Shown here: positions 52,900 through 62,560 of the stretch, piece after piece
Numbering within the stretch: the stretch's first letter is position 1
Layout: every line of letters starts with the position of its first letter
Source of the DNA: Brevundimonas sp. UBA7506
GTDB lineage: Bacteria; Pseudomonadota; Alphaproteobacteria; Caulobacterales; Caulobacteraceae
Reading direction: 5' to 3'
DNA length: 64,000 bases
NCBI RefSeq assembly: GCF_002479495.1
Contig: NZ_DLNQ01000005.1
Span: 130,858-194,857 of the forward strand
Notes under the pieces: model-generated
What the model saw: the letters and a program-made list of their open reading frames with translations, nothing else
Database searches by the model: none
Told to the model about the DNA's origin: nothing
Position numbers and translations under genes: made by a program

Positions 52900-53916
52900 T
52901 TAGCGCGTGGCGCGCGTCGCCGCCATCTCTGAAGCCAGTCGCACGGCGGCGATGAAGCTGTCGGCGCGGGCGATCCCCTTGCCGGCGATGTCGAAACCGG
53001 TCCCGTGGTCGGGCGAGGTGCGGACGATGGGCAGGCCCAGGGTGGCGTTCACCCCGCCCCAGAAGTCCAGGGTCTTGACCGGGATCAGGGCCTGATCGTG
53101 ATAGAGGCAGATCGTGGCGTCGTAACGGGCGCGGGCCTCGTCGTGGAACAGGGTGTCGGCGGGCAGGGGATCGGTGATGTTGATCCCCTCAGCACGCAGG
53201 GCGGCGGCGGCGGGGCGCAGGACCTCGACCTCTTGCAGGCCGATCGAACCGCCTTCGCCTGCATGGGGGTTCAGAGCGGCCATGGCCAGGCGCGGGGCGG
53301 CGACGCCGAAATCACGCTTCATCGACTCGTGGACGACGCGGGCGACGCGCATGACGCGGTCCGCCGTGACCAGTTCGGGCAGTTGGTCGATGGCGACGTG
53401 GATGGTCACCAGGCAGGCGCGCAGATCCTTGGCGGTCAGCATCATGACCGGGCCGCGCGTGCCGCTGAACGGCATGTCGGCGGTCAGTTCAGCGATGAAC
53501 TCGGTGTGGCCGGGGAAGCGGAAGCCGGACGCATACATCGGCGCCTTGGCGATGGGGGCCGTGACGACGCCTCCGCCTTCGCCCGAGATGACCAGATCGA
53601 CAGCGCGCTCGATCCAGTCGGCGACGGCGGGCGCGTTGTGGGGATCGGGCTTGCCCGGCGTGACCTTGGCGGAGGCCGGGTGGTGCAGAACCGGGATAGC
53701 GCGACCGAAGACTCCGCGAGCGTCGGACGGGCTGAAGATCTGCTCGACCGGCGCGCCCTGGGACGACAGGACGTCGGCGTCGCCGATGACGACGAAGGGC
53801 GTGATGGGGGCGAGCGGGCCGGGCGGCGTGGCCAGAACCGGCCACGCCTTGGCGATGATCTCCGGCCCCACGCCGGCGGGGTCGCCCATCGTGACGATGA
53901 GCGGCCGTCCGGTCAT
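52900..53916 (-). CDS. pdxA: 4-hydroxythreonine-4-phosphate dehydrogenase
   Basis: 338 residues. Pyridoxal phosphate synthesis. Signatures MGDPAGVGPEII, GHTEFIAEL with the metal/substrate His, LNPHAGEGGSIG with a metal His, YHDQALIPVKTL and TSPDHGTGFDIAGK. Start overlaps the surA stop (ATGA). Confidence 0.96.
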   Translation of the reverse strand: MTGRPLIVTMGDPAGVGPEIIAKAWPVLATPPGPLAPITPFVVIGDADVLSSQGAPVEQIFSPSDARGVFGRAIPVLHHPASAKVTPGKPDPHNAPAVADWIERAVDLVISGEGGGVVTAPIAKAPMYASGFRFPGHTEFIAELTADMPFSGTRGPVMMLTAKDLRACLVTIHVAIDQLPELVTADRVMRVARVVHESMKRDFGVAAPRLAMAALNPHAGEGGSIGLQEVEVLRPAAAALRAEGINITDPLPADTLFHDEARARYDATICLYHDQALIPVKTLDFWGGVNATLGLPIVRTSPDHGTGFDIAGKGIARADSFIAAVRLASEMAATRATR

Positions 53917-55268
53917 CTTTGCTTGATTTCGATCAGGGCGTCAGCCCGCAGGTCGCGCAGGTAGCGGCGGCCCAGCATGGCGTAGTTCTGATTCTGCAGG
54001 CGGGATTCGACCTGCTGGCGCGAGGGCGCTTCGGGGCCGCCGAGGCGGCGACCGCAGACCGCCAGGATATGCACGCCCAGCGGCGTGCGCACGACGCTGC
54101 TGACCGTGCCGACCTCTGCCGAGCGGGCGACTTGCTGGAACTGCGGCAGCAGGTTGGCCACGTCGCTTTCGCCCAGGTCGGCGCCCTGCATGCCTTGCTC
54201 GGCGCGGGCGCGTTGCAGGATGTTGTCGCAGGTCGTTCCGCTGCGCAGTGTCTCCAGGCGCTGGGTCGCGGCGGCCACGTCGGCTTCGCTGGCGGTCTCC
54301 GGCAGTTCGATCATGACCTGCTTCATTTGAACCAGGCTGGTGGCCGCGCCGGAACGCTTGTCGCGCATGTAGAGGATGTAGACTCCGCCATCGACCGGAA
54401 TGGGGTTGGAAAGCTGGCCGACCTCGAGCGCCGCCATCGCCTGCTCCAGCGCGGGCTGAACCGTGCCCTGGACCACCCAGCCGGCGTCGCCGCCGCGGGC
54501 GGCGGAGGGCGCGGCCGAGAACTGGCGGGCGACGGCCATGAAGGGCGCGCCCTGGACCATCTGCTGGACCAGCTGGCGGGCGCCGTTCATGGCTTCCTGC
54601 ATACCGCCGACACGGCTGGCTTCGAGGTAGATCTCGCCGACCAGATACTGGGGCTTGGTGGCCGACTCGGTGAGCTGGCGCATGGCTTGGTCGACCTGGG
54701 TGCGGCTCACCTTGGCGCGATCGCGGAAGCGACCGCCGACCAGTTCACGCCAGCCGATCTCGGTGCGCAGCTGCTCGCGGAAGGCCTGGGGACGGATGCC
54801 GCCCTGTTCCAGGAAGGCCATGTAGTTCGGGCCGGTGGTGCCGGCCTCGCGCGCCATGCCGGCGATCTCTTCATCGACTTCCTGATCGCTGATCTTGAGC
54901 GATTCGAACTTGGCGATCTCGGCGGCCTGCAGGTGCTGTTCGATAAGGTCGTTGAGCGCCTGCTGCTGGATGGCGCCGATATTTTCTTCAGTGGGCTGGA
55001 CCTGGGCCATGGCCATGACGACCAGCATCCGCTGGCGCAGGTCGTAGCCGGTGATGATCCGGTCGTTGACGGTGGCGATGATGCCGTCCGACAGGCGGAA
55101 CTGCGGAGCAGCCGCGGCGCGTTGAGGCGCTTCCTCGGCAGCCGGGTTCAGCGTCCCGGCGGCAGGCGCCGGTTGGGTCGGGGCCGTTTGGGCCGCAGAC
55201 TGACCGACAGCCGTGCCGGCCATGAGGGCGGCCATGGCCACGCCCGTCGTGTAACGCATCAAACGCAT
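53913..55268 (-). CDS. surA: Periplasmic chaperone / peptidyl-prolyl isomerase SurA
   Basis: 451 residues from the ATG at 55268 (AGGAC upstream); an upstream start at 55319 would spoil the signal peptide. Signal peptide to about AVGQSAA, Pro/Ala-rich linker, SurA N-domain (IIATVNDRIITGYDLRQRM), then a parvulin-type PPIase region (VGEIYLEASR, QFSAAPSAARGGDAGWV) and a second C-terminal one. Delivers unfolded outer-membrane proteins. Part of lptD-surA-pdxA-rsmA. Confidence 0.93.
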   Translation of the reverse strand: MRLMRYTTGVAMAALMAGTAVGQSAAQTAPTQPAPAAGTLNPAAEEAPQRAAAAPQFRLSDGIIATVNDRIITGYDLRQRMLVVMAMAQVQPTEENIGAIQQQALNDLIEQHLQAAEIAKFESLKISDQEVDEEIAGMAREAGTTGPNYMAFLEQGGIRPQAFREQLRTEIGWRELVGGRFRDRAKVSRTQVDQAMRQLTESATKPQYLVGEIYLEASRVGGMQEAMNGARQLVQQMVQGAPFMAVARQFSAAPSAARGGDAGWVVQGTVQPALEQAMAALEVGQLSNPIPVDGGVYILYMRDKRSGAATSLVQMKQVMIELPETASEADVAAATQRLETLRSGTTCDNILQRARAEQGMQGADLGESDVANLLPQFQQVARSAEVGTVSSVVRTPLGVHILAVCGRRLGGPEAPSRQQVESRLQNQNYAMLGRRYLRDLRADALIEIKQR

Positions 55269-55383
55269 CGTCAGTCCTGATTCCCTAAAGCCGTCTCGTC
55301 CCCCGTTCAGCAGCGTCATTGACGATGCCGAGCCGTGGAGGGCGCGCGCCCCTGTACGCCATGCTTAGCGCATATCATCGCGT

Positions 55384-57816
55384 TCAATAGCCTGAACCTC
55401 CAAAAGTGGCGAGGTTAAGTCGAATATAGACCCCTTCGGAGGGACCGGTCGGGCGCACCCGGGTGTTGTCGCGACGCCATCCCAGCTCGACGCGGAAGCA
55501 ATCGTCGTCGAACAGAAGGCCGACTTCGGAGCGGGTGATGATGTCGCGTTCCAGATCGGCGATGCCGTTCACCGCCACGCCCCACTTGCCATAGACGAAC
55601 TGGTGGCCGGACAACTGGACGAACTCATAGTTGCGGTTCAACGGGCCGGCGACCGGGTTGGAGCGGTCGATGATGTAGCTCAGGCTGGCCTGGTTGCGGC
55701 GTCCCCAACGTCCGTCAACCGTCGTTTCCGCGCGGCGAACGTCGCCGTTGGGGTCGATGGTGGCGTGCGCCCAGCCGCGGATGCGGTCGGACGGAGCAAA
55801 GGTCGCCTGGACCACCCAGTCAGACGTGCGGTCGGCCAGGCCGGAGGGGTCGTAGAGGCGCGCGGGATCGTCCGGGATCGGCGTCAGGAACTCGTTCTGA
55901 TCATCAGCGCGAATGCTGCGGCCGATGAACAGGCTGGCTGAACGCTTTTCGTCCCAGCGCAGGGTGGCGCGCGCGCCGGCCGTGAAGCGAACTCCACCTT
56001 CCAGCAGATCGTAGCCGGGGAAGCGGTCCATGCGGAACAGGGAGCTGTGGTCCAGTTCCAGCGTCTGACTGTCCTCGTTGGGGATGCGGCGATCCAGGTC
56101 GGCGTCGTTCGACACTGACAACTGGGCCATCGGTTCCAGGATCAGGTCGGCTTCGGCGCTGAGGCGGCGATAGAGCGGGTAGCTGACATCCACCCCGGCG
56201 CTGGCGCGCCCGCGCGTGAAGACGTCCGAGTCCACGCCCATCATCGGCGGCAGGTCATTGACCGAATAGACGTCGAGGCGGGCGTCCACGAAGGGCTCCC
56301 AGCGCAGCCCCATCGGCGAGATCAAGGTGCGGCGCCAGTCGACCTGCCCGGTCACGCGTCGGCTGTCGACGCCGGGCAAGCCGTCGGTCGGGCCGGGGGG
56401 GATCAACTCCGGCGGCAGGGTGGGGGAGCCGACATAGGCGTCGCGGAACAGGGCGACGGCGGAGCCTCTCAGGCGCAGTCGGCCGCCGAACACGGGATTC
56501 TGAGCTTCCCAGCGCGCGTCAATCAGCGGGGCGACCAGGGGCAGGGTCTTGTCGTCCTCGAAGATGTTCAGGGCCGGCGTGACCGGGTCGAACTGCGCGA
56601 CCCGCAGGCTCTGCATCGAGAAGGCCGCGACCGAAAGATAGGACCTCTGGGTCTGCCGTTCGGCGTAGATCTGGCTGATCAGGCGGCGACGGTCGCCATA
56701 ATAGAGGCCGTTGTCCTGATAGGTGTCCCGGACGTTGTAACGGTCGAAAAGGCTCTTGTCCGAGGTGCGTTCGGCCGTGAAGCCCCAGCGCCACGGCCCT
56801 TGAAGATCGAACTTGCCGTGCGCCAGCAGATAGCTGCGATTGGTACGGTCGCCGAAGCGCACATTGCTTTCAGCGTCGCCGTCGCCGTCCTGGTCGAAAT
56901 CGCCGAAATCGCGCTCATAGGTGTAGCCGCCGCGCACGACCAGCGTGCCGCTGTCGAAGCGCCGACGCCACTGGGCGTTCAGGAAGGGCGCGATCTTGGT
57001 GTTGATCTGCGGACTGATGAGCAAGTCTTCGGACGGCGAGACGACGTGGAGGTAGGGAACCTCCAGCGAGGCGCCGCGGCCTTCATCGAAATCCGGGAAA
57101 GGAATCAGGAAGCCGGACGCCCGCTCGACGCTGGGGTCGGGGTGAGCAAAGGCCGGCAGGTAGAAGACCGGCACCCCTCCGACGCGGAAGACGACGTTGC
57201 GATACAGGATGGCGCGCAGGTCCTGGTCCTGCACCGCCTTGTCGGCCTGAATCGATACGCTGGGCTGCTTCGGTCCGTTCACGTCGCAGATCGGGCAGGG
57301 CGTGAAGATGACGCGGTTCAGTTCGCTGACGTTCTCGGAACGGCGCACCGCCGTCGCCGCCATCAGGCTGGCGCCATTGGCGAGGCGCATGGCGAGATCG
57401 GTCGCGACGCCGGCCTTGAGGTCCGCATCCAGTTCGATGCGGCTGGCGTGGACGACCGTACCGTCAGGGGCTGCGATTTCGGCGTGGCCGGCGGCGGTGG
57501 CGACGCCGGTCTTGAGATCGTAGGTGACCTCCTCGGCGCGGATGCTGTGGTCGCGTGTCCGGGCGTAGACGCGATTGTCGGGCGTCCCGTTGGCGCTCAC
57601 GACGTCGCCCTCGCGGCTGGCCGCGTCAGCGTTCACATAGAGGCTGTCGGGGGTCAGGCCATCGGCTCCAGGTGCGTTCTGGGTGGTCGGCGCCGGGGCA
57701 GGCGCCGCGGCGTTCTGGGCCATCGCGGGCAGGGCCGGCAGGCAGGCGACGACGGCCGCACCGGCCAGGAGCCGGGCGCGCAGGGCTCCCTCACGGATTT
57801 TGCGGCGATCACTCAT
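55384..57816 (-). CDS. lptD: LPS-assembly protein LptD
   Basis: 810 residues. Signal peptide to AMAQN, Ala/Pro-rich linker, N-terminal OstA/LptA-like jellyroll (about 60-200, ATAAGHAEIAAPDGTVVHA) and a large outer-membrane barrel. Cysteines for the structural disulphides are seen in TPCPICDVNG and DDDCFRVELGWRRDN. Inserts LPS in the outer leaflet. Together with lptG/lptF immediately upstream it covers the inner and outer ends of the Lpt bridge. Confidence 0.94.
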   Translation of the reverse strand: MSDRRKIREGALRARLLAGAAVVACLPALPAMAQNAAAPAPAPTTQNAPGADGLTPDSLYVNADAASREGDVVSANGTPDNRVYARTRDHSIRAEEVTYDLKTGVATAAGHAEIAAPDGTVVHASRIELDADLKAGVATDLAMRLANGASLMAATAVRRSENVSELNRVIFTPCPICDVNGPKQPSVSIQADKAVQDQDLRAILYRNVVFRVGGVPVFYLPAFAHPDPSVERASGFLIPFPDFDEGRGASLEVPYLHVVSPSEDLLISPQINTKIAPFLNAQWRRRFDSGTLVVRGGYTYERDFGDFDQDGDGDAESNVRFGDRTNRSYLLAHGKFDLQGPWRWGFTAERTSDKSLFDRYNVRDTYQDNGLYYGDRRRLISQIYAERQTQRSYLSVAAFSMQSLRVAQFDPVTPALNIFEDDKTLPLVAPLIDARWEAQNPVFGGRLRLRGSAVALFRDAYVGSPTLPPELIPPGPTDGLPGVDSRRVTGQVDWRRTLISPMGLRWEPFVDARLDVYSVNDLPPMMGVDSDVFTRGRASAGVDVSYPLYRRLSAEADLILEPMAQLSVSNDADLDRRIPNEDSQTLELDHSSLFRMDRFPGYDLLEGGVRFTAGARATLRWDEKRSASLFIGRSIRADDQNEFLTPIPDDPARLYDPSGLADRTSDWVVQATFAPSDRIRGWAHATIDPNGDVRRAETTVDGRWGRRNQASLSYIIDRSNPVAGPLNRNYEFVQLSGHQFVYGKWGVAVNGIADLERDIITRSEVGLLFDDDCFRVELGWRRDNTRVRPTGPSEGVYIRLNLATFGGSGY

Positions 57817-57856
57817 GCGGAATCCACTCTTTGCCGGGCGACCGGAAACCGTCCGA

Positions 57857-58960
57857 TTAGCCGTCTTCGGTATAGAACAGCAAGGTGAAGGCGGCGAGCG
57901 CCGTCAGCACCGGCGGCAGCCAGGCGGCCAGAACCGGCGGCACGACTTCGGCCGAGCCCATGGCCGAGGAAAACTGGTTCACAAAGAAGAAGGCGAAGCC
58001 CAGCACCACGGCCGCCACCGTCATTCGCGCCAGATCGCCGAGCCGCATCAGACGCAGCGAGAAGGCGGCGGCCAGTATCGACATGGCGGCGAACATCAAC
58101 GGCGTGGCCAGCAGTTGCTGAAGGCGCAGGCGATAGGCGGTCGAGGCGAAGCCGGCGTCCTCGATTCGCTGGATCTGGTTCGGCAGGGACCAGAAGGGCG
58201 TCGATTGCGGTCGGGCGAAGCGCTGGAAGGCCTCCTTGTCCGCCAGGTTCGAGGGGAGGTCGAGCGTGGCGTAGCGAACTGCGCGCTGGCCCGTTTGGGC
58301 GCCCGTTGCGTCGGTCAGGCGCCAGCGTCCGGCCGTCAGAGAGGCCGTGGCCGCGTCGATCCGCTCGGTGAAGGTGCGACGGCCGCTGGCCGTGGTCGTG
58401 TAGATGAAGAAGCTGGCGTCCAGAAGCCGCCCGCTGGCCGGGTCCTGCCGTTCGCCGCGAATGATCATCTGGCGGGCGGCGTCGCCTTCGCGCAGCCAGA
58501 CGGCCTGCTGGGTTTCGGCGCCGGGCGAGGTGCCGGAGATGCGGCCACGTTCACGTTGCCACATGCCGTCGCCCGCCGCGGCCATGGGGCCGAAAACGGT
58601 GACGGTCAGTACGCCGAGCACCAGGGCGCACCCTGCGGCCGGCAGTACGAATCGCCAGGCCGAAACGCCCGCCGCGCGCATGGCGATCAGTTCGCTGCGC
58701 CGGTTCAGGCCGACGAAGGCCGCCAGGGTGCCGAAAAGGAAGACGAAGGGCAGCAACTGGATGACGACGCTGGGCGACTTCAGCAGCACCAGGCCGAAGA
58801 TGCGGGCGCTGGACAGTTCGCCGGATGAGTTTAGCCCGCGCGACACCTCGACAAAGTCGATCAGCATCACCAGGGCGGAAATGACGGCCAGAGCGACGGC
58901 CAGGGCGCGCAGTTGCTGGACCAGCACATAGCGTTCGATGCGGCCGAGACGGATCCTCAT
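57857..58960 (-). CDS. lptG: LPS export permease LptG
   Basis: 367 residues, six membrane helices (three N-terminal, three C-terminal) with a periplasmic beta-jellyroll in between. Start RIRLGRIERYVLVQQLRALAV... and FLFGTLAAFVGLNRRSELIAMRAAGVS (coupling helix contacting LptB) are typical. Overlaps lptF by 4 bp (ATGA). Works with LptF and the ATPase LptB, which is not in this window. Confidence 0.94.
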   Translation of the reverse strand: MRIRLGRIERYVLVQQLRALAVALAVISALVMLIDFVEVSRGLNSSGELSSARIFGLVLLKSPSVVIQLLPFVFLFGTLAAFVGLNRRSELIAMRAAGVSAWRFVLPAAGCALVLGVLTVTVFGPMAAAGDGMWQRERGRISGTSPGAETQQAVWLREGDAARQMIIRGERQDPASGRLLDASFFIYTTTASGRRTFTERIDAATASLTAGRWRLTDATGAQTGQRAVRYATLDLPSNLADKEAFQRFARPQSTPFWSLPNQIQRIEDAGFASTAYRLRLQQLLATPLMFAAMSILAAAFSLRLMRLGDLARMTVAAVVLGFAFFFVNQFSSAMGSAEVVPPVLAAWLPPVLTALAAFTLLFYTEDG

Positions 58961-60090
58961 GCGAACCTCGCCTTGAAACGTTCATAGGGCGCCCAACTAC
59001 GTCGCCGATGCGGTTTGAGTGCGCGGAACAGCAGGCGCAGGGCCAGGAAACTGACACCCAGCGGCAGCAGATATTGAAGCAGGTTCAATGCGCCGTTCCA
59101 GGCGCTGGCCGCGACCAGACCATAGCCGAACACGCGCACGATCAGGAAGACGCCCGCCGCCTTGGCGATGCGACCGCTGTAGCCGGTGCGGCTGAAGGAG
59201 CCGCCGAGGATGGCGGTCAGCGCCAGGGCCATCGCCGCTAGCGCATAGAGGGGCGACGCCAGCCGAGAATGGGCCTCGGCCAGAAGTTCGCCGCGCGTGC
59301 CAGCGCTTTCCAGCAGGGCGGGCGTCGGGTCGAGCAGTTCTGTCAGCCACAGGTCCGACGGCTTGAAGCGGATGCGCTCGGTCGTCTTGGTGTAGGGCGA
59401 GAGGTCGAAGACCTGCTGGTCGAACGACAGCTGGTTCAGAACGTCGCGCGAGGAGTAGCGCTGCATCGACCCGTTCTGCATGGTCAGGACCGGCAGGCCG
59501 TCGACGCGGCCGAAGCGGGCGGACTCGGCGTCCCAGGTCGTGACCGTCTTGCCGTTGTCCAGATAGACGAACAGGTTCTTCAGCAGGCCGTTTTGCTCGA
59601 TCTGCTGGACATAGACGGTCAGGCCGCCGGGGCCTTGAACGAAACGGCCTTCCTCGACCAGCAGGGCGGCCAGGTCGGTGCGGATTGCGAAGGCCTGGCG
59701 ACGCGCCTCGCGTTGGGCCCAGGGCTGGACGAAGACATTGGTGATCAGGGCGACCACGGCGATGATGACGGCGATCTGGATCGCCGGCCGGATCAGGGAC
59801 CAGCGGCTGACGCCCGCGGCGTAGGCGGCGGTCAGTTCCTGTTCGCGCTGCAGCCGCGTCAGGGCGATCAGGGCGCCGACGAACAGGCCGATGGGCAGGA
59901 TGACCGCGATCAACTGGGGCAGGGCCAGAAGGGTCAGCTTGGCCATGACCCAGATGCTCTGGCCGCGCTCGACGATGACTTCGAGTTGGTCGAGGCTTTG
60001 GCTCAGCAGCCCGATTCCGGCCAGCGCCGCGCACGCCGCCACGACGGGCAGGCCGATCTGGCGAAAGAGGTAGCCTTGAATCAGCGTCAT
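58957..60090 (-). CDS. lptF: LPS export permease LptF
   Basis: 377 residues from the ATG at 60090 (MTLIQGYLFRQIGLP). Six membrane helices and central periplasmic domain; coupling helix LTRLQREQELTAAYAAGVS. First gene of lptF-lptG-lptD-surA-pdxA-rsmA on the minus strand, divergent from pepA across a 154-bp gap. The longer upstream frame has no start support. Confidence 0.94.
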   Translation of the reverse strand: MTLIQGYLFRQIGLPVVAACAALAGIGLLSQSLDQLEVIVERGQSIWVMAKLTLLALPQLIAVILPIGLFVGALIALTRLQREQELTAAYAAGVSRWSLIRPAIQIAVIIAVVALITNVFVQPWAQREARRQAFAIRTDLAALLVEEGRFVQGPGGLTVYVQQIEQNGLLKNLFVYLDNGKTVTTWDAESARFGRVDGLPVLTMQNGSMQRYSSRDVLNQLSFDQQVFDLSPYTKTTERIRFKPSDLWLTELLDPTPALLESAGTRGELLAEAHSRLASPLYALAAMALALTAILGGSFSRTGYSGRIAKAAGVFLIVRVFGYGLVAASAWNGALNLLQYLLPLGVSFLALRLLFRALKPHRRRSWAPYERFKARFA

Positions 60091-60244
60091 GGTCGGAAAG
60101 AAAGGGTTTCGGGGGCGAGCGAGTTGCAGCCGCGAGCGATGCGGGCCATGTAATACACATCCCAACGCGACGGTGGAACAGCCGCAGCGTTATGTCTGAT
60201 TCAAGCACGACCGGGGCATGGAACCCTGGCCTGGAGTAGGTTTC

Positions 60245-61720
60245 ATGAAAATCGAGTTCGTCGCTTCCCCCAGCGCCGCTCAAATCCTTGCCGTTCTGGT
60301 CCACGAAGGCCGTGCGTTGGCCGGTACGGGCTCTGCCCTGGACGCCGCCGCTTCGGGCGCACTGACCAAGGCCATGTCGAACAGCCGTTTCACCGGCGCC
60401 GCGAACAGCAATCTCGCCGTTGCGGCCCCTGCCGGCGTCGACGCCAATTCGGTGCTGTTGGTCGGCGCGGGCGCGGCTGACAAGTTCGACGATCTGGCGG
60501 TCGAAACCGCCGCTGCAGCCGCCTATCACGCGGCCAAACTGTCCGGCGCCGAAGTCCTGACCATCGACGCGGCGCACCTGTCGGCCGAACAGGCCGCTCG
60601 CGTCGGCTTCGCCGTGCGCCTGGCCGCCTACCGCTTCGCCAAATATCTGACCAAGCAGAAGGCCGACAAGATTCCGTCGGTCACGACGGTTCGCGTCGTC
60701 ACCTCGGACGCCGCCGCCGCCGAAGCCGCCTTCCAGCCGCTGTCGGCCGTGGCCGACGCCGTCCTGTTCTCGCGCGACCTGGTGTCGGAACCGGCCAACG
60801 TCCTGTATCCGGCCGAGTTCGCGCGCCGTGTGAAGGAACTGGAAGCCCTGGGCGCCAAGGTCGAGATCCTGGGCGAAGCCGAGATGGAAAAGCTGGGCAT
60901 GCACACCCTGCTGGGCGTGGGCCAAGGCTCGGAGCGTGAAAGCCAGCTGGCCGTCATCCAGTGGAACGGCGGCAAGGAGGGCGAAGCCCCCATCGCCTTC
61001 GTCGGCAAGGGCGTCTGCTTTGACACCGGCGGCATCAGCCTGAAGCCGGCTGACGGGATGGAAGAGATGAAGTGGGACATGGGCGGCGCCGCTGCTGTGG
61101 CCGGCCTGATGCACGCCCTGGCAGGCCGCAAGGCCAAGGTCAACGTGGTCGGCGTCCTCGGCCTGGTCGAGAACATGCCTGACGGCAAGGCCCAGCGTCC
61201 GGGCGACGTGGTCGTGTCGATGTCGGGCCAGACCGTCGAAGTCCTGAACACCGACGCCGAAGGCCGCCTCGTGCTGGCCGACGCGCTCTGGTACACGCAG
61301 GAGCGCTTCAAACCGAAGTTCATGATCGACCTGGCCACCCTGACGGGCGCCATCATCATCTCGCTGGGCCTGGAATACGCCGGCGTCTTCTCGAACAATG
61401 ACGACCTGGCTGACGGCATCCTGGCCGCCGGTCCCAAGGTTGGCGAGAATGTCTGGCGCCTGCCGATCCCTGCCGCTTATGAGCGTCACATCGACAGCCC
61501 GATCGCCGACGTGAAGAACACCGGCAACGGCCGCGCCGGGGGCTCGATCACCGCCGCCCTGTTCCTGCAACGCTTCACCAACGGCGTGCCGTGGGCGCAC
61601 ATCGACATCGCCTCGACCGCCTGGGTCAAGGATAGCCGCAACCCGACCGTGCCGGACGGCGCCGTGGGCTATGGCGTGCGTCTGCTGGACCGCATGGTCG
61701 CCGACAAATACGAAGCCTGA
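60245..61720 (+). CDS. pepA: Leucyl aminopeptidase (M17)
   Basis: 491 residues from the ATG at 60245. Two-zinc M17 peptidase: catalytic/metal residues in GKGVCFDTGGISLKP, MKWDMGGAAA and the diagnostic NTDAEGRLVLADAL. N-terminal domain is regulatory. Divergent from lptF; holC follows after 27 bp as in many alphaproteobacteria. Confidence 0.96.
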   Translation: MKIEFVASPSAAQILAVLVHEGRALAGTGSALDAAASGALTKAMSNSRFTGAANSNLAVAAPAGVDANSVLLVGAGAADKFDDLAVETAAAAAYHAAKLSGAEVLTIDAAHLSAEQAARVGFAVRLAAYRFAKYLTKQKADKIPSVTTVRVVTSDAAAAEAAFQPLSAVADAVLFSRDLVSEPANVLYPAEFARRVKELEALGAKVEILGEAEMEKLGMHTLLGVGQGSERESQLAVIQWNGGKEGEAPIAFVGKGVCFDTGGISLKPADGMEEMKWDMGGAAAVAGLMHALAGRKAKVNVVGVLGLVENMPDGKAQRPGDVVVSMSGQTVEVLNTDAEGRLVLADALWYTQERFKPKFMIDLATLTGAIIISLGLEYAGVFSNNDDLADGILAAGPKVGENVWRLPIPAAYERHIDSPIADVKNTGNGRAGGSITAALFLQRFTNGVPWAHIDIASTAWVKDSRNPTVPDGAVGYGVRLLDRMVADKYEA

Positions 61721-61747
61721 TCCGACGTATTCAGAGGGTAGGACCGG

Positions 61748-62209
61748 GTGTCTGACGCCAAGCCGGAAATCTGGTTCTACCATCTGGAGCGCTCGACGCT
61801 GGATCAGGTGCTGCCGGGCCTGCTGGAGAAGACCCTCCAGCGGGGCTGGCGCGCCCTGGTGCGCGGGGCGGTCTCGCACCGTCTCGACGACATCGACGAG
61901 CATCTGTGGAGCTATCGCGCCGACAGCTTCCTGCCGCACGGCCTCGCGTCAGAGGAACACGCCGTCCGCCAGCCCATCCTTCTGTCCGAATCGGGCGAGA
62001 ACCTGAATGGTGCTCAGGCGCTGTTCATCGTCGATGAGTCAGAGCTGGGGACCACGGAAGGGTACGAGCGGTGCTTCATCATTTTCGACGGTCGGAACGA
62101 ACAGGCGTTGCAGCACGCGCGCGAGCGCTGGCGCACGCTGAAGGCGGCCAACGCCAACCTGGCCTACTGGAAACAGACGGACGAAGGGCGCTGGGAAAAG
62201 GCGGCCTGA
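61748..62209 (+). CDS. holC: DNA polymerase III chi subunit
   Basis: 153 residues from a GTG at 61748, preceded by GAGGGTAGGA. IWFYHLERSTLDQVLPGLLEKTLQRGW is a standard HolC start; later LWSYRADSFLPHGL and QPILLSESGENLNGA. Bridges the clamp loader to single-strand-binding protein. The stop codon overlaps the possible start of the next lipoprotein gene (CTGA). Confidence 0.92.
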   Translation: MSDAKPEIWFYHLERSTLDQVLPGLLEKTLQRGWRALVRGAVSHRLDDIDEHLWSYRADSFLPHGLASEEHAVRQPILLSESGENLNGAQALFIVDESELGTTEGYERCFIIFDGRNEQALQHARERWRTLKAANANLAYWKQTDEGRWEKAA

Positions 62210-62538
62210 TCGTCTCCCTGAGCGTCTTGGGGCTGCTGACGGTCGCCGGTTGCTCCTCGTCATCCCCCACGCCGACCGCGCCCCGCATCGTTGAGCAGGC
62301 GCGTCAGAACCAGCCGGTCGGCACACGCCTGCCTCAAAACGACGCCGACATGTGCAAGGCGGGCGAACTGCAGTGGCTGGTCGGGAAACCGCGGACCCAG
62401 ATTCCCGTTCCGGTGGATGTGGTGAACCGGCGGGTGGCCTGCACGACCTGCCCCGTCACGGAAGACTATTCGCCTTACCGTCTGAATATTTTCTACAATC
62501 AGCAAACCGGCATCGTCGAGCGCGTGAGCTGCGGCTAA
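62206..62538 (+). CDS. I78-type peptidase-inhibitor-like lipoprotein, copy 1
   Basis: 110 residues if translation begins at a CTG (62206) inside the holC stop; the start is uncertain because no ATG/GTG sits near the signal peptide, and upstream in-frame options (e.g. CTG at about 62191) cannot be excluded. Hydrophobic stretch LSVLGLLTVAGC gives a lipobox. The mature part, MCKAGELQWLVGK to RLNIFYNQQTGIVERVSCG, follows the inhibitor I78 (elastase inhibitor AFLEI type) pattern, with an extra CTTC motif in the middle. Paralog of the next gene. Confidence 0.6.
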   Translation: MIVSLSVLGLLTVAGCSSSSPTPTAPRIVEQARQNQPVGTRLPQNDADMCKAGELQWLVGKPRTQIPVPVDVVNRRVACTTCPVTEDYSPYRLNIFYNQQTGIVERVSCG

Positions 62539-62560
62539 GCCCGGAACAAAGAGGAACGCC

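Noticed and set aside
60091..60244. Defined promoters in the lptF/pepA divergent gap
   Set aside because: TTGCAG and TGTAAT hexamers exist but with a 19-bp spacer; not strong enough to list.
58997..61939. 980-codon minus-strand open frame across pepA and lptF
   Set aside because: Antisense or out of frame to two clear genes (pepA, lptF); the translation is the Ala/Gly/Arg/His-rich type that arises opposite high-GC coding DNA.
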